From an uncultured Bacteroidales bacterium (GTDB lineage Bacteria; Bacteroidota; Bacteroidia; Bacteroidales; UBA932), in contig CAJOIQ010000004.1 of assembly GCA_905234795.1 (NCBI GenBank), forward strand, positions 65,582-115,606: DNA of 50,025 nt, read 5' to 3'. The position numbers were made by a program, and so were the translations under genes. This document shows, piece after piece, positions 32,936 to 43,957 of this stretch; position 1 is the first letter of the stretch, and the number at the start of each line of letters is the position of its first letter. A model generated the notes under the pieces. It searched no databases. It saw only the letters and a list, made by a program, of their open reading frames with translations, and had not been told where the DNA came from.

Positions 32936-34519
32936 CTACTTCAGGGAAAGAACGACCGAGGCGGCGGTATCGGTCAATACCTTTTCGATTTCCGGGGTGA
33001 GTTTGCCCTGGCTCAGGGGAGCCAGGACATCGGCGGCATGGTCGGCACGCAGACGGTCCAGGAAAGCGTCCTGGAAGGGACGCACCTGGTCGATGGCGAT
33101 GTCCCGCATGAGGGCGTGCGTACCGCAGTAGAGGATGGCCACCTGTTCTCCCACGGGCATGGGCGAATACTGCGGCTGGATGAGCAGCTGATTGTTCTTG
33201 CGGCCTTTGTCCAGGGCCATTTCGGTGACCTTGTCCATATCGGAGGAGAACTTGGAAAATGCTTCCAGTTCGGTCCACTGGGCCTGGTCGATCTTGAGCG
33301 TTCCGGCCACTTTCTTCATGGACTTCACCTGGGCGCTGCCACCCACACGGGACACGGAAATACCCACATTAATGGCGGGACGCACACCCTGGTTGAACAG
33401 GGCCTGCTCCAGGTAAATCTGGCCGTCGGTGATGGAAATCACATTGGTAGGAATGTAGGCCGATACGTCACCGGCCTGGGTCTCGATGATGGGCAGGGCG
33501 GTAAGTGATCCTCCTCCGCGAACCTTGTCCTTGAGCGCAGCGGGCAGGTCATTCATGGCCGCAGCCACCTCCTGCTGGTCGATGATGCGCGCGGCGCGCT
33601 CCAGCAGACGGCTGTGCAGGTAGAAAATATCTCCGGGATAGGCCTCACGGCCGGAAGGACGGCGCAGGATGAGGGACACCTCGCGGTAGGCCACGGCCTG
33701 CTTGGAGAGGTCGTCGTACACCACCAGGGCGTGCCGTCCGGTGTCTCGGAAATATTCGCCGATAGCCGCTCCGGCAAAGGGAGCGTAGTACTGCAGCGCG
33801 GCGGGATCGGCCGCCGTAGCCGCCACCACCACGGTATAGTCCATGGCACCGTGCTCCCGCAGCGTCTTCACGATGGAAGCCACGGTGGAACCCTTTTGGC
33901 CGATGGCTACATAAATGCAGATGACGGGCTTCCCGGCCTCGTACTCCTTGCGCTGGTTGATAATGGTGTCGATGGCGATGGCCGTCTTTCCCGTCTGGCG
34001 GTCTCCGATGATGAGCTCACGCTGACCGCGGCCGATGGGAATCATGGCATCGATGGCCTTGAGGCCCGTTTGCAGGGGCTCGGAAACCGGCTGGCGGAAG
34101 ATGACGCCGGGCGCCTTGCGCTCCAGCGGCATGTCCACTTTTTCTCCGTCAATCTCTCCCAGGCCGTCCAGCGGATTGCCCAGCGGGTCAATCACGCGGC
34201 CCAGCAACTGGTCACATACGCCGATCGAGGCGATACGTCCCGTCCGGCGCACCACCATGCCTTCCTTCAAATGATCCGTGGGGCCCATGAGCACGGCGCC
34301 CACGTTATCCTCCTCCAGGTTCATCACCACGCCCATGACACCATTGCCGCAATCCAGCAGTTCTCCGGCTTCGGCATGGTCCAGACCATAGAGGCGCACA
34401 ACGCCGTCACTCACCTGCAGGACCTTGCCGATTTCCTCGAACTGGAGATCGTTTTTCATGTCCTGGAGTTGTCCCAGCAGGATATCGCTTACTTCCGAGG
34501 GTTTTAAAGAAGTTGCCAT
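32936..34519 (-). CDS. atpA: ATP synthase F1 alpha subunit
   Basis: The non-catalytic nucleotide-binding subunit of F1. The 527-residue protein has the Walker A motif [11 protein letters not shown] near residue 170, the preceding [13 protein letters not shown], the Walker B region [18 protein letters not shown] and the signature [17 protein letters not shown]. It lies 2 bp after atpH and 1 bp before atpG. Nothing in the sequence is unusual. Confidence 0.97.
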   Translation of the reverse strand: MATSLKPSEVSDILLGQLQDMKNDLQFEEIGKVLQVSDGVVRLYGLDHAEAGELLDCGNGVMGVVMNLEEDNVGAVLMGPTDHLKEGMVVRRTGRIASIGVCDQLLGRVIDPLGNPLDGLGEIDGEKVDMPLERKAPGVIFRQPVSEPLQTGLKAIDAMIPIGRGQRELIIGDRQTGKTAIAIDTIINQRKEYEAGKPVICIYVAIGQKGSTVASIVKTLREHGAMDYTVVVAATAADPAALQYYAPFAGAAIGEYFRDTGRHALVVYDDLSKQAVAYREVSLILRRPSGREAYPGDIFYLHSRLLERAARIIDQQEVAAAMNDLPAALKDKVRGGGSLTALPIIETQAGDVSAYIPTNVISITDGQIYLEQALFNQGVRPAINVGISVSRVGGSAQVKSMKKVAGTLKIDQAQWTELEAFSKFSSDMDKVTEMALDKGRKNNQLLIQPQYSPMPVGEQVAILYCGTHALMRDIAIDQVRPFQDAFLDRLRADHAADVLAPLSQGKLTPEIEKVLTDTAASVVLSLK

Positions 34520-34521
34520 CG

Positions 34522-35082
34522 TCAGATAATTCTTCTGTTTTTTTCAATAAACTGTTGTCGGATCCTGTCCAGCTGATACTTTACGCTGGCATCCATCAGG
34601 TAGTCGTCTATGTCAAAGACAAAACCGCCGATGATGGAGGGATCCACCTCCACTTCAATAAATGCATCGTCTCCCGTCTTTTCCTTCACCAGGTCTTTCA
34701 GCCGCTGGAGCATGCGCTCCGACGGCGCGGTGGCCGTTACCAGGCGCGCCTTGCGGATGCCCACACTGCGGCGGTACAGGTCCACGAAGTCCCTCAGGAT
34801 TTCCTCTACCAGTTCCAGGCGGCCTTTGCCGCCAAGAAGGGAGAGGAAACGGTCCATCTCCCGGGACATGCTGTTCCCCAGAGCGCCCTTCAGGAGTTTG
34901 ATCTTCTCCCGGGCGGGAACGGCGTCGGGGGCGGCCTGAATCATGCGGCGAAGCTCCGGAACGGAGTGAAGGGCATGTACCAGGGTTTCGGCCTGGGCAC
35001 ACACGACTTCCCCCTGCCCGGTTTCACGGACATACTTTACCAGCGCGGTGGCATAGCGGGATATGACGATGCTGCGGTTCAT
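34522..35082 (-). CDS. atpH: ATP synthase F1 delta subunit
   Basis: Part of the peripheral stalk that links F1 to the b subunits. The 186-residue protein has the OSCP/delta start ([16 protein letters not shown]) and the C-terminal segment [43 protein letters not shown]. Its ATG overlaps the atpF stop by 4 bp. Confidence 0.93.
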   Translation of the reverse strand: MNRSIVISRYATALVKYVRETGQGEVVCAQAETLVHALHSVPELRRMIQAAPDAVPAREKIKLLKGALGNSMSREMDRFLSLLGGKGRLELVEEILRDFVDLYRRSVGIRKARLVTATAPSERMLQRLKDLVKEKTGDDAFIEVEVDPSIIGGFVFDIDDYLMDASVKYQLDRIRQQFIEKNRRII

Positions 35083-35585
35083 GAGCGGAGTTGTGCCTGG
35101 TCGGCTTCATCGACCAGCTGATCGATGAAAGCCTTTTGACTGTCGTCGTCCTGAAGCTCGTGGCGGAGCACTTTTTCGGCCACCTGGACACTCAGGAGGG
35201 CCACTTCCTTCCGCACTTCGCGGAGGGCGCTCTCTTTCTCGGCCGCTATCTGCAACTTGGCCTCGGAGAGCAGTTTGTCGGCCTCGGCCCTGGCTTGCGC
35301 CTTGGCATCGGCCACAATCCTGGCCTTGGTCTCGGTGGCTTCCCGAAGGATGGCGCTCTGTTCCCGGCGCACATCCTCCAGCATTTTCTCCTGATCCTGC
35401 TTCCAGCTTGCCATGCGCGCCTCAATTTCGCGGGCGTCCCGGATGGAATTCTCTATCCTTTCCTGGCGCTTGCGGACCATGTCCGTGAGCACCGGGAAGC
35501 CGAATTTGGCCAGGATGAAGAAGACGATGCCGAAGATCAGCGTCATCCAGAACAACAGCCCGAAATCTGGCGTAATGAGCGACAT
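35079..35585 (-). CDS. atpF: ATP synthase Fo b subunit
   Basis: Peripheral stalk dimer subunit. The 168-residue protein has one N-terminal membrane helix (LLFWMTLIFGIVFFILAKFGFPVL) and a long charged coiled coil rich in Glu, Lys, Arg and Ala. It follows atpE by 3 bp and overlaps atpH. Confidence 0.95.
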   Translation of the reverse strand: MSLITPDFGLLFWMTLIFGIVFFILAKFGFPVLTDMVRKRQERIENSIRDAREIEARMASWKQDQEKMLEDVRREQSAILREATETKARIVADAKAQARAEADKLLSEAKLQIAAEKESALREVRKEVALLSVQVAEKVLRHELQDDDSQKAFIDQLVDEADQAQLRS

Positions 35586-35588
35586 AGC

Positions 35589-35840
35589 TTACTTGCCGAT
35601 AAGACAAACCAGAATGGCAAACAGGCAGGCGCCTTCCACCAGGGCACCGATGATGATGGCGGTGAGGCGGTAGTGGTCGGCTTTCTCCGGCTGACGGGCG
35701 CCGGCTTCGAGGGCGGCTTTACCGATGTTGCCGATACCGAAAGCGGCGGCGATGGCGGCGATACCGGCACCCAGGGCGGCACCGGCCTTTCCGAGGGCTG
35801 CAGTGGTGGCAGCCTGAAGGAGCATAGTGGACAAAATCAT
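35589..35840 (-). CDS. atpE: ATP synthase Fo c subunit
   Basis: The c-ring subunit, 83 residues, two membrane helices joined by the loop ARQPEKADHY. The ion-binding acid is Glu69 in the second helix (GALVEGACLF). I do not see the Gln and Ser/Thr ligands that mark sodium-type c subunits, so proton coupling is more likely, though this needs structural comparison. It precedes atpF by 3 bp and follows atpB by 18 bp. Confidence 0.95.
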   Translation of the reverse strand: MILSTMLLQAATTAALGKAGAALGAGIAAIAAAFGIGNIGKAALEAGARQPEKADHYRLTAIIIGALVEGACLFAILVCLIGK

Positions 35841-35858
35841 AATACTATAGTTTAAAAG

Positions 35859-37030
35859 TTATTTCTGGGCATTTTCTTCTTCCGGGTGCTGCCGGCTGAG
35901 GCCGATGAACACGCTGGAAAGCATGGTAAATATATAGGCCTGGAGGAATGCTACCAGCAGCTCCAGGATATCCATAAACACGCCGAACAGGACGGCGATG
36001 GCGCTGAGCCCGCCGTTCATGGCGGCACCCAGCTCGGCGGTAAGGAACACCACCGACACCACGCCCAGGATCATCATGTGACCCGCCAGGATGTTGGCAA
36101 AAAGCCTCACCATGAGGGAGAAGGGCTTGGTGAACAGGCCGATGATCTCTATGAGCGGCATCAGCGGAATAGCCTTGAGGAACAGCGGGACCTCCGGCCA
36201 GAAGATATCTTTGTAGTAGTGTTTGTTGCCAAACAGGTTCACCGCCAGGAACGTGAACAGCGCCAGGGCGAAGGTGACGGCAATGTTGCCGGTGATGTTG
36301 GCCCCGCCCGGGAAGAACGGGACAATGCCCAGCAGGTTGTTCACAAAGATGAAGAAAAAGGCGGTGAGCAGGTACGGCGAATACCGTTTATAATCCCGGC
36401 CGATACAAGGTTTGATGATGTCGTCTTCTACCATCATCACCAGCATCTCCAGCAGGCCGCTGAACCCGCCGGGGGCTTCCTCACGGGCATCGTGCTTGCG
36501 GTACCACCTTACGCCCAGCAGCACCAGCAGCACCAGCACCAGGCTGTTGAACATGAGGCCTGCCACGTTCTTGGTGATGGAAATGTCCAGCGGGCGCACG
36601 TCTCCCTGGGCCGTGTGCTCCATCACTTTGTCCTTGTGGGACTCGGTGTCGTGCAAAATATAAAATCCCTCATATTCATGCCCGTGGGCCAGTCTGGCCG
36701 ACGAAAACACGTGCCATCCCGTCTCCTTGCTGCGCACAATCACCGGCAGCGGAACACTGATGTGCTTCCCGTTCACCGTAGTGATGTGCCAGTCATACGC
36801 ATCCATCACATGGCCGTAAAGGTACTCGTCCATGTCGAAGGATCCTCCGTCCGAAGGGGCCGAATCCCCCTCCAGAGCATCGGCCATCATTTCTGCGACG
36901 GAGGGGGATGCCCCGCAGGACGGAGGAACTATTGTCTCCGACGTCACTGAAAATAGGGCCGATGTTCCGCCGGAGACAACAGTCCCTCCGTCTGAAAAGA
37001 ACATCATCAGCGATATGAGGAGGGAGAGGA

Positions 37031-37034
<4 letters not shown>
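35859..37034 (-). CDS. atpB: ATP synthase Fo a subunit, with two overlapping in-frame palindromic insertions
   Basis: The stator subunit that forms the ion half-channels. The 391-residue protein has an N-terminal signal or membrane segment (MILSLLISLMMFFS), then a periplasmic domain typical of Bacteroidetes (DAYDWHITTVNGKHISVPLPVIV), then the conserved membrane part: ITGNIAVTFALALFTFLAVNLFG and KPFSLMVRLFANILAGHMMI with the essential Arg. Residues 14-65 (SDGGTVVSGGTSALFSVTSE to ALEGDSAPSDGG) have no counterpart in the family and are the translation of two palindromic elements (36919-36992 and 36844-36926). They sit between the signal segment and the periplasmic domain, a tolerant place. The gene overlaps atpC by 4 bp. 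Confidence 0.95.
36844..36926 (-). repeat. Palindromic element B2, in frame in atpB
   Basis: Arms 36844-36873 and 36900-36926 are GC-rich and complementary apart from one 3-nt mismatch block and a 3-nt bulge, around a 26-nt core at 36874-36899. The core has GAGCATCGGCCATCATTT and GCGAC in common with B3 in atpG. The right arm shares GACGGAGG with the left arm of B1. Confidence 0.85.
36919..36992 (+). repeat. Palindromic element B1, in frame in atpB
   Basis: Two 22-bp arms (36919-36940 and 36971-36992; 20 of 22 complementary) around a 30-nt core at 36941-36970 containing GTCACTGAAAATAGGGCCGA, the opposite orientation to B2. It overlaps B2 by 8 bp, making a composite double hairpin. Confidence 0.85.
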
Positions 37035-38793
<1,759 letters not shown>

Positions 38794-38813
38794 TTACGTG
38801 TTTTCTGTATTCA

Positions 38814-38845
38814 CAAAGATAGCCATTTATTTGGCTATTGCCAAA
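38814..38845 (-). promoter_or_regulatory. atp operon promoter (TTTG-N20-TATCTTTG)
   Basis: On the minus strand TTTG (38842-38845) is 20 bp upstream of TATCTTTG (38814-38821), 23 bp before the atpD ATG. The -33 part lies in the last codons of the ABC-2 permease gene, within a 7-bp perfect inverted repeat (ATTTGGC and GCCAAAT, 38829-38846). Confidence 0.75.
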
Positions 38846-40020
38846 TGAATTCGATTCTCAATGCGTGCCGCAAGCGACGCCAGCAGGAAATACACGCCGG
38901 TCTGGATGGTCAACGCCCTGATTTCGGGTGCGATGGCATCCAGGCTGCCGCTCATGCTCAGGGTCATGTAGGCCCGGCAGCCGAAGGTGGACGGGAACAC
39001 GTAGGACAGCACCTTCCATAGGTACGGGAACTGGGACTCCGGCCAGGTGAAACCGGTAAGGAACACCGCAATCGGGGTTACGAAGAGCAGCAACACCAGC
39101 ACGGTCTCGCGTTTGGTGATGGCGCTGGACCAGGTGAAGGAGAAAAAGATGATATCGGCCACGTAGAAGAGTAGCAGCACCAGCATGGCCGTCCAGTCAC
39201 AGTGAACGGGAAGATGGAAGAGCGTGGGTACCAGCAGCGTCCCATAGACGCCCAGTACGATGAAAATGAGGTAGTAGGCGAATCCTCGGCCCATCACGAT
39301 GCGGCCCATCCCTCCGCTTGTGGCGTGTTGCGTAAAGCTGCGGCCTTCTTCCCGGAGCGTTCCGGCCAGGGTGGAACTGCCGTAGAACATCACCTGCTGC
39401 AGGATCATCATCATGGCCATGTACACGAAGAACATGGTGAAGGAGATGGCCGGGTTGTACTGCAGGTATTCGTCGTACTGCACCGGCTCAATGAGCTGGG
39501 TGGCATCCTGCCCGGTGTATCCCGCCGCGGCATAACGCTCGGCCTGGATGGCGTGTACCTCGTCCAGCATCACCTTGTTGGTGGCCACGGTCATATTCTT
39601 GTAGTAGAGGAAAGTGGACATGTCGGCATAGGTGGAAACCGTTGCCTGTTCCATCAGATTGAGTTTCCGGTCAAAATCGGCCGGGATGTAGATGATGCCG
39701 TGCACCTTCTGCTGTTCCATCAGTTCCCGGGCCTCGGCCATGGAGACGCAGTCATACGCAATGGCCACCTCACGCGTGGCGTCCACCTCGCGGATATACC
39801 GGCGGCTGTAGCTTCCCTGGGAATTGTCCACCACGGCCACGGGCATCTCGTCCACCACGCCATAACCGTAAATCCAGTTATAGAGCAGCGGATATACCAG
39901 ACCTGCGAAACAGAAGATGAGCATGACGCCGTTGTCGCGAACCACCATCCTGAGCTCTTCCACAAAGATGTTGAAGGTCTCGCGAATCCATTGTCCCAGA
40001 TATGTTGTCTTGTTTGCCAT
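38827..40020 (-). CDS. ABC-2 type permease (second of pair)
   Basis: A 397-residue YhhJ/YbhR-like permease: N-terminal helix (NGVMLIFCFAGLVYPLLYNWIYGY), a large periplasmic domain (about residues 50-190) and five C-terminal helices (ISFTMFFVYMAMMMILQQVMF, YLIFIVLGVYGTLLVPTLF, VLLLFVTPIAVFLTGFTWPES). Such permeases work with an HlyD-type adaptor and TolC to export drugs or envelope molecules. No ATPase gene is in this operon. It lies 2 bp after the paralogous permease; the pair probably forms a heterodimer. Confidence 0.85.
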   Translation of the reverse strand: MANKTTYLGQWIRETFNIFVEELRMVVRDNGVMLIFCFAGLVYPLLYNWIYGYGVVDEMPVAVVDNSQGSYSRRYIREVDATREVAIAYDCVSMAEARELMEQQKVHGIIYIPADFDRKLNLMEQATVSTYADMSTFLYYKNMTVATNKVMLDEVHAIQAERYAAAGYTGQDATQLIEPVQYDEYLQYNPAISFTMFFVYMAMMMILQQVMFYGSSTLAGTLREEGRSFTQHATSGGMGRIVMGRGFAYYLIFIVLGVYGTLLVPTLFHLPVHCDWTAMLVLLLFYVADIIFFSFTWSSAITKRETVLVLLLFVTPIAVFLTGFTWPESQFPYLWKVLSYVFPSTFGCRAYMTLSMSGSLDAIAPEIRALTIQTGVYFLLASLAARIENRIHLAIAK

Positions 40021-40022
40021 AG

Positions 40023-41186
40023 TTAATTGCGCGGATAATTCTGGTTAATGTAGGCACCTTCAAGGCGCTTGATTCCCAGAAGGGGGATGAGCAGGAATAC
40101 CAGGAGGGCGACGGCCGATATCCACCAGCCGGAGAACCCCACACCGAAGATGGCTTCCTGCACGTAAATCTTGTAATAGAAACGCAGCGGATACAGCCAG
40201 GACATGCCCTGCAGGGCTACCGGCAGGCTGCTGATGGGCAGGGTGAAGCCGGCGAAGGAGAAGCCCAGCACGCTGTACAGGGCGCTGATGCACACCGACA
40301 GGCGCAGGGTGGGCACCATGGACACCACGAATACGGCAATGGCTTCATAGGCAAGCACCAGCAGCAGCATGGCAAGGATCATGGCCCAGATGGAACCCTT
40401 GAGCGGATAATGCAGGGGGCCGAACAGCACCAGCTGCAGGATGGTCCCCAGCGCCGTAAACAGCAGCGTATAAGGAATAAGCTTGGCGAAAACGGCCAGG
40501 GAAGCGGAATTCCCGCCCAGTGCCATCAGTTCCCGCGACGTTCCGTACTTCAGCTCGGAGGCCAGGGCGTAGGACACCACCAGCATGATGCTCATGGCCA
40601 GCACGCCGGTCAGGATCATATTGCACAGGTAATAGGCATAGCTGGTGGGGGCGTTGCCGATGTTGTGGGCATCGATGACCATGGGCTGGATCCTGGCCAT
40701 GATCTCATTCTCGGCCACTCCCTTTGTCCGCAGGACCTCCCGCTGTACGGCACCGTTGGTGAGGTTCACCATAAAGAGGATGTCTTTGTACGAGAGCGCT
40801 CCTCCGATGACAGGGTTCATCGCATTCACGTATACCCCTATCTTGGGGCAGCGGAACGCCTGTACATCCTCGTCAAACCGCTCCGGGATAATCACATAGG
40901 CCGATATGCGGCCTGTTTCCATCTGCCGCCGGGCTTCGGCCACACTCCCGAAGGAGACCACCCTGCCCAGCTGGGTTGCATCCAGCTGCTGGACAAAGTT
41001 CCTGGAGGTGGAAGAGTTGTCCTTGTCCACTACGCCGATGGGGATATTATCCGGCAAGCCTTTCCCGAAGAAAGTGAGAAAGAACAGAGCCGTGGCCAGC
41101 ATCACTCCCAAAGAGCCCACCAGATAGATGGGCCTCTTTGTCCAGAGATGCAGTTCGCGTCTGACGATATCGAGAATCCGTTTCAT
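40023..41186 (-). CDS. ABC-2 type permease (first of pair)
   Basis: A 387-residue paralogue of the next gene, with the same topology: N-terminal helix (YLVGSLGVMLATALFFLTFF), periplasmic domain starting LPDNIPIGVVDKDNSSTSRN, and C-terminal helices including MILTGVLAMSIMLVVSYALASELKYGTSRE and ALYSVLGFSFAGFTLPISSLP. Its ATG overlaps the HlyD-gene stop (TAATG). The substrate is unknown. Confidence 0.85.
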   Translation of the reverse strand: MKRILDIVRRELHLWTKRPIYLVGSLGVMLATALFFLTFFGKGLPDNIPIGVVDKDNSSTSRNFVQQLDATQLGRVVSFGSVAEARRQMETGRISAYVIIPERFDEDVQAFRCPKIGVYVNAMNPVIGGALSYKDILFMVNLTNGAVQREVLRTKGVAENEIMARIQPMVIDAHNIGNAPTSYAYYLCNMILTGVLAMSIMLVVSYALASELKYGTSRELMALGGNSASLAVFAKLIPYTLLFTALGTILQLVLFGPLHYPLKGSIWAMILAMLLLVLAYEAIAVFVVSMVPTLRLSVCISALYSVLGFSFAGFTLPISSLPVALQGMSWLYPLRFYYKIYVQEAIFGVGFSGWWISAVALLVFLLIPLLGIKRLEGAYINQNYPRN

Positions 41187-42178
41187 TATTTATCCTTTTT
41201 CATAAGAATGACACTCATGCCGGGACGGAGACCCTGTACGGGAGCATCCGGCCGTGCGCGCACTTCGAAGGTGCGGGTGTCGAATTCGCCGATTTCCTTG
41301 GTCGCACGCCAGGTGGCATAAGACTCGCGGACGGCGATGTAGTATACGGTTGCCGTCACGGGGGCGTTTTTGAGGGCAGGGACGGTGAGCTGGAGTTTGT
41401 CGCCGGACTGCATGCCTTCCAGGCGGTCTTCCCGGATATTGAAAGTGAACCAGACATCGTCCAAATCCTGGATGGTCATGATGGGCGAGCCCTGCCCTAC
41501 CAGTTCACCCACCTTGGGATAACGGGCGGCGATGATGCCGTCGGCCGGAGAAGTCAGGGTGATTTCCGACTTGTAGGAATTCACCAGCTCCACGGCGGCA
41601 TTGGCACGCTCCACCAGGGCCACGGCTGCGTCCTTGTCTTCCTGACGTGCGCCTTTTACAGCCATATCATATTGACTTTTGGCAGCCCTGGCCGTGGCGG
41701 AAGCGGCGTCGTACTGGGCCTTTACCTCGTCAAATTTCTGGTCGGAGACAACTTTTTCATCGTGCAGCTTCACCATGCGTTCGTAGGATTTGCGCATCAC
41801 TTCTTCGCCCACCAGGGCTTTCTGCCACATCTCGTAAGCTCCGGTGATCTGCTCCTGACGGGCACCGTTGTAGGCTTTTTCCTTCTGTGCAAGTGCGGCG
41901 GCACGTGCGGCCGATGCTTCGGCAATCTTGGACCGGATTTCCGGGGAATCGATCAGGACCAGGGTATCCCCTTTGCTCACCTGCTGTCCCTCTACTGCGC
42001 GGAACTCTTCGATACGGCCGGGAACCTTACCCGAAACACGGTATTCCGTGGCTTCGGCCTCGCCCTGGATGACGGTCTGCCTGGGACGGGAAACGATGTA
42101 TCCCACTACTGATACGATAAGGATTACAGCAACAAGTGCGATGACTCCGGTAAGGAGACTGTAGTTTTTCTTTTCCAT
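41186..42178 (-). CDS. HlyD/EmrA-type periplasmic adaptor
   Basis: A 330-residue membrane-fusion protein: one N-terminal helix (LLTGVIALVAVILIVSVVGYIV), a split lipoyl domain (ATEYRVSGKVPGRIEEF and ITLTSPADGIIAARYPKVGE), a helical hairpin rich in Ala, Lys and Glu between them (about residues 80-190), and a beta-barrel part (FNIREDRLEGMQSGDKLQLTV). It bridges the inner-membrane permeases to the TolC-like channel. It follows the tolC-like gene by 8 bp. Confidence 0.9.
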   Translation of the reverse strand: MEKKNYSLLTGVIALVAVILIVSVVGYIVSRPRQTVIQGEAEATEYRVSGKVPGRIEEFRAVEGQQVSKGDTLVLIDSPEIRSKIAEASAARAAALAQKEKAYNGARQEQITGAYEMWQKALVGEEVMRKSYERMVKLHDEKVVSDQKFDEVKAQYDAASATARAAKSQYDMAVKGARQEDKDAAVALVERANAAVELVNSYKSEITLTSPADGIIAARYPKVGELVGQGSPIMTIQDLDDVWFTFNIREDRLEGMQSGDKLQLTVPALKNAPVTATVYYIAVRESYATWRATKEIGEFDTRTFEVRARPDAPVQGLRPGMSVILMKKDK

Positions 42179-42186
42179 GGTATTTC

Positions 42187-43773
42187 TTATTTAATTTCTG
42201 CGTTGTAATTACCCTCGGCTTTCTGGAGGGAGGCGGCGGCCATCTGGAGTTCGATGCCGGCGTCGATGTATTCGCTGTGGGCGCTCAGCCAGGCGGTTTG
42301 GGCACCCAGGACGGTATTGGTTTCAATGACACCGGCCTCATAGCCCACGCTGGCTTTGCGAAGGTTCTCCTCGGCACTGGCCAGGTTGTTCTCGGCCATG
42401 GTCAGTTTCTCCAGGGCTTCGCCGCACAGCTTGCGCTGCTGGGCCACCTGCAGGTCGATGAGTCCGGTGGCATCGTCATATTGGTCGGTATACTGCCGCG
42501 CTTCGGCTTTGGCCTTGCGGTATTTGTACATGTTTTCACCGCCGTGGCAAATGGGTACGCGTACCATGACGCCCACGCTGAACATGCCGCCCTGCCAGGT
42601 GTTCTGAATGCCGTTATAGGCATTGGGATTGGAGATGAGGTAGTTGCCCACCAGTGCCACGGTGGGGAGCATGTCGGCACGCACCACCTTGGCCTTGCGG
42701 TCATAAATTTCCTTGGCCAGGGACAGGCTGCGGGTCTCGGGACGGGAAGCATAGATGTCTTCCAGGGATTTCTCCTCTGTCCGGGCCGGGATGGGAATCA
42801 CGTCCAGGTCTTCATCGGCCAGCACGATTTCCGTGTCCAGGGGAAGGCCGATACGCTTGCAAAGCAGCATCTTGGCCAGTTCCAGGCCATTGGAGGACTT
42901 GGTATAGAGCATGTCGGCCTCATTGGCCTTGACCTGGACCTGAAGGGCATCGGATTCGGTGGCCACACCGGCCTGGATGGCGTGCTGCACGTCGGCCTGC
43001 ATCTGATGAAGAAGCTCGCTGTACGATTGGGCCAGTTTCTTCTTGGCGGCGATGGAGACAATCTGCCAGTAGGCCTGGTCCACGTCCAGAAGGACATCGG
43101 CATACTTCATATCATACTTGGCATCGGCCAGGTTTTCCGCAAGGGAGGCCATCTGGTTGGAGTAGACGATCTTGCCACCCGCGAACAGCGGCTGTTCCAC
43201 GGTAATGGCGCCCACCCACACATTGTGCAGGTCCGGATGCAGGGTTTTGTCGATGTCGGCGCCGATGGCGTTGATGGGGTCCGCGATGTTAGGCACCAGG
43301 CCGGCAAGGGAGGAGGGATCCATACCCTGCAGCATCTGAAGGACGGTCTGCCACATGGGGCTGCCCATGTATTCGGCGGCCAGGGCCGGATTGGTCTGGA
43401 TGGCCGTCATGAGCTGGGTCATCTTCTGGTTCATGGCCGTTCCCAGCTGGGTAACGGCGTTCCCCGCCGCAGCGTCAAGCTGTCCCTGCACAAGCGTGCC
43501 GGCGTTGCGCAGGAGCTGGGACTGGGAGTCGCTGATGAGGGCGATATCCCTATTATTATACATGTACGCGCCCGTGGCGCTGATGTTGGGGAAATAGTTG
43601 GCCAGGGCTATCTTTTTGTCATACCCCGCCATCTCCCGGTCAATCCTGGCCTGGTCCAGTTCCTTGGAATTCTGCACGGCCATGTCCCGGCAATCCTCCA
43701 GGGTGAGTGTAGTCTGGGCATTCAGCTGAACGGTAGTCAGCAGCAACGCGGCCCAAATGAGTGTCTTTTTCAT
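42187..43773 (-). CDS. TolC-family outer membrane efflux protein
   Basis: A 528-residue outer membrane channel subunit. The ATG at 43773 gives the signal peptide MKKTLIWAALLLTTVQLNAQ; the open frame extends further upstream without a signal. The two TolC repeats begin TLTLEDCRDMAVQNSKELDQARIDRE and SLEDIYASRPETRSLSLAKEIYDRK. An insertion rich in Ala, Met and Gln (about residues 90-180, TLVQGQLDAAAGNAVTQLG...) lies in the first repeat. First gene of the export operon, divergent from the AraC regulator, which probably controls it. Confidence 0.9.
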   Translation of the reverse strand: MKKTLIWAALLLTTVQLNAQTTLTLEDCRDMAVQNSKELDQARIDREMAGYDKKIALANYFPNISATGAYMYNNRDIALISDSQSQLLRNAGTLVQGQLDAAAGNAVTQLGTAMNQKMTQLMTAIQTNPALAAEYMGSPMWQTVLQMLQGMDPSSLAGLVPNIADPINAIGADIDKTLHPDLHNVWVGAITVEQPLFAGGKIVYSNQMASLAENLADAKYDMKYADVLLDVDQAYWQIVSIAAKKKLAQSYSELLHQMQADVQHAIQAGVATESDALQVQVKANEADMLYTKSSNGLELAKMLLCKRIGLPLDTEIVLADEDLDVIPIPARTEEKSLEDIYASRPETRSLSLAKEIYDRKAKVVRADMLPTVALVGNYLISNPNAYNGIQNTWQGGMFSVGVMVRVPICHGGENMYKYRKAKAEARQYTDQYDDATGLIDLQVAQQRKLCGEALEKLTMAENNLASAEENLRKASVGYEAGVIETNTVLGAQTAWLSAHSEYIDAGIELQMAAASLQKAEGNYNAEIK

Positions 43774-43814
43774 ATATAAGAAGTATTTGAAATTATCTTT
43801 TGGTATTTCGATTG

Positions 43815-43822
43815 CAAAATTA
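43815..43822 (-). promoter_or_regulatory. -7 box for the TolC/HlyD/permease operon
   Basis: TAATTTTG on the minus strand, 41 bp before the tolC-like ATG at 43773. No TTTG is present at 19-20 bp upstream, which suits an activator-dependent promoter. Confidence 0.45.
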
Positions 43823-43854
43823 CAGCCAAAATAACCCCTAAAAAATATCAAATG

Positions 43855-43891
43855 TTTCCTAATAATTGTATTTTGGTAGAATGTTAGGAAA
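43855..43891. promoter_or_regulatory. Inverted repeat between the divergent promoters, candidate AraC-type operator
   Basis: TTTCCTAA (43855-43862) and TTAGGAAA (43884-43891), perfect 8-bp half-sites 21 bp apart, midway between the tolC-like gene and the regulator gene. Confidence 0.45.
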
Positions 43892-43893
43892 TA

Positions 43894-43925
43894 TTTGCAA
43901 TTTTCATTCGAATAGCTTATATTTG
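43894..43925 (+). promoter_or_regulatory. Promoter of the AraC-type regulator (TTTG-N20-TATATTTG)
   Basis: TTTG at 43894-43897 and TATATTTG at 43918-43925 with 20 bp between; leader of about 25 nt before the ATG at 43958. Confidence 0.65.
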
Positions 43926-43957
43926 TGACCAGATAACTGAATTAGACCAAATTACAA

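Noticed and set aside
35589..35840. A sodium-driven ATP synthase
   Set aside because: The Glu in the second helix of the c subunit is followed by Gly-Ala, without the Ser/Thr and Gln ligands of known sodium-binding c rings. Proton coupling is the safer reading.
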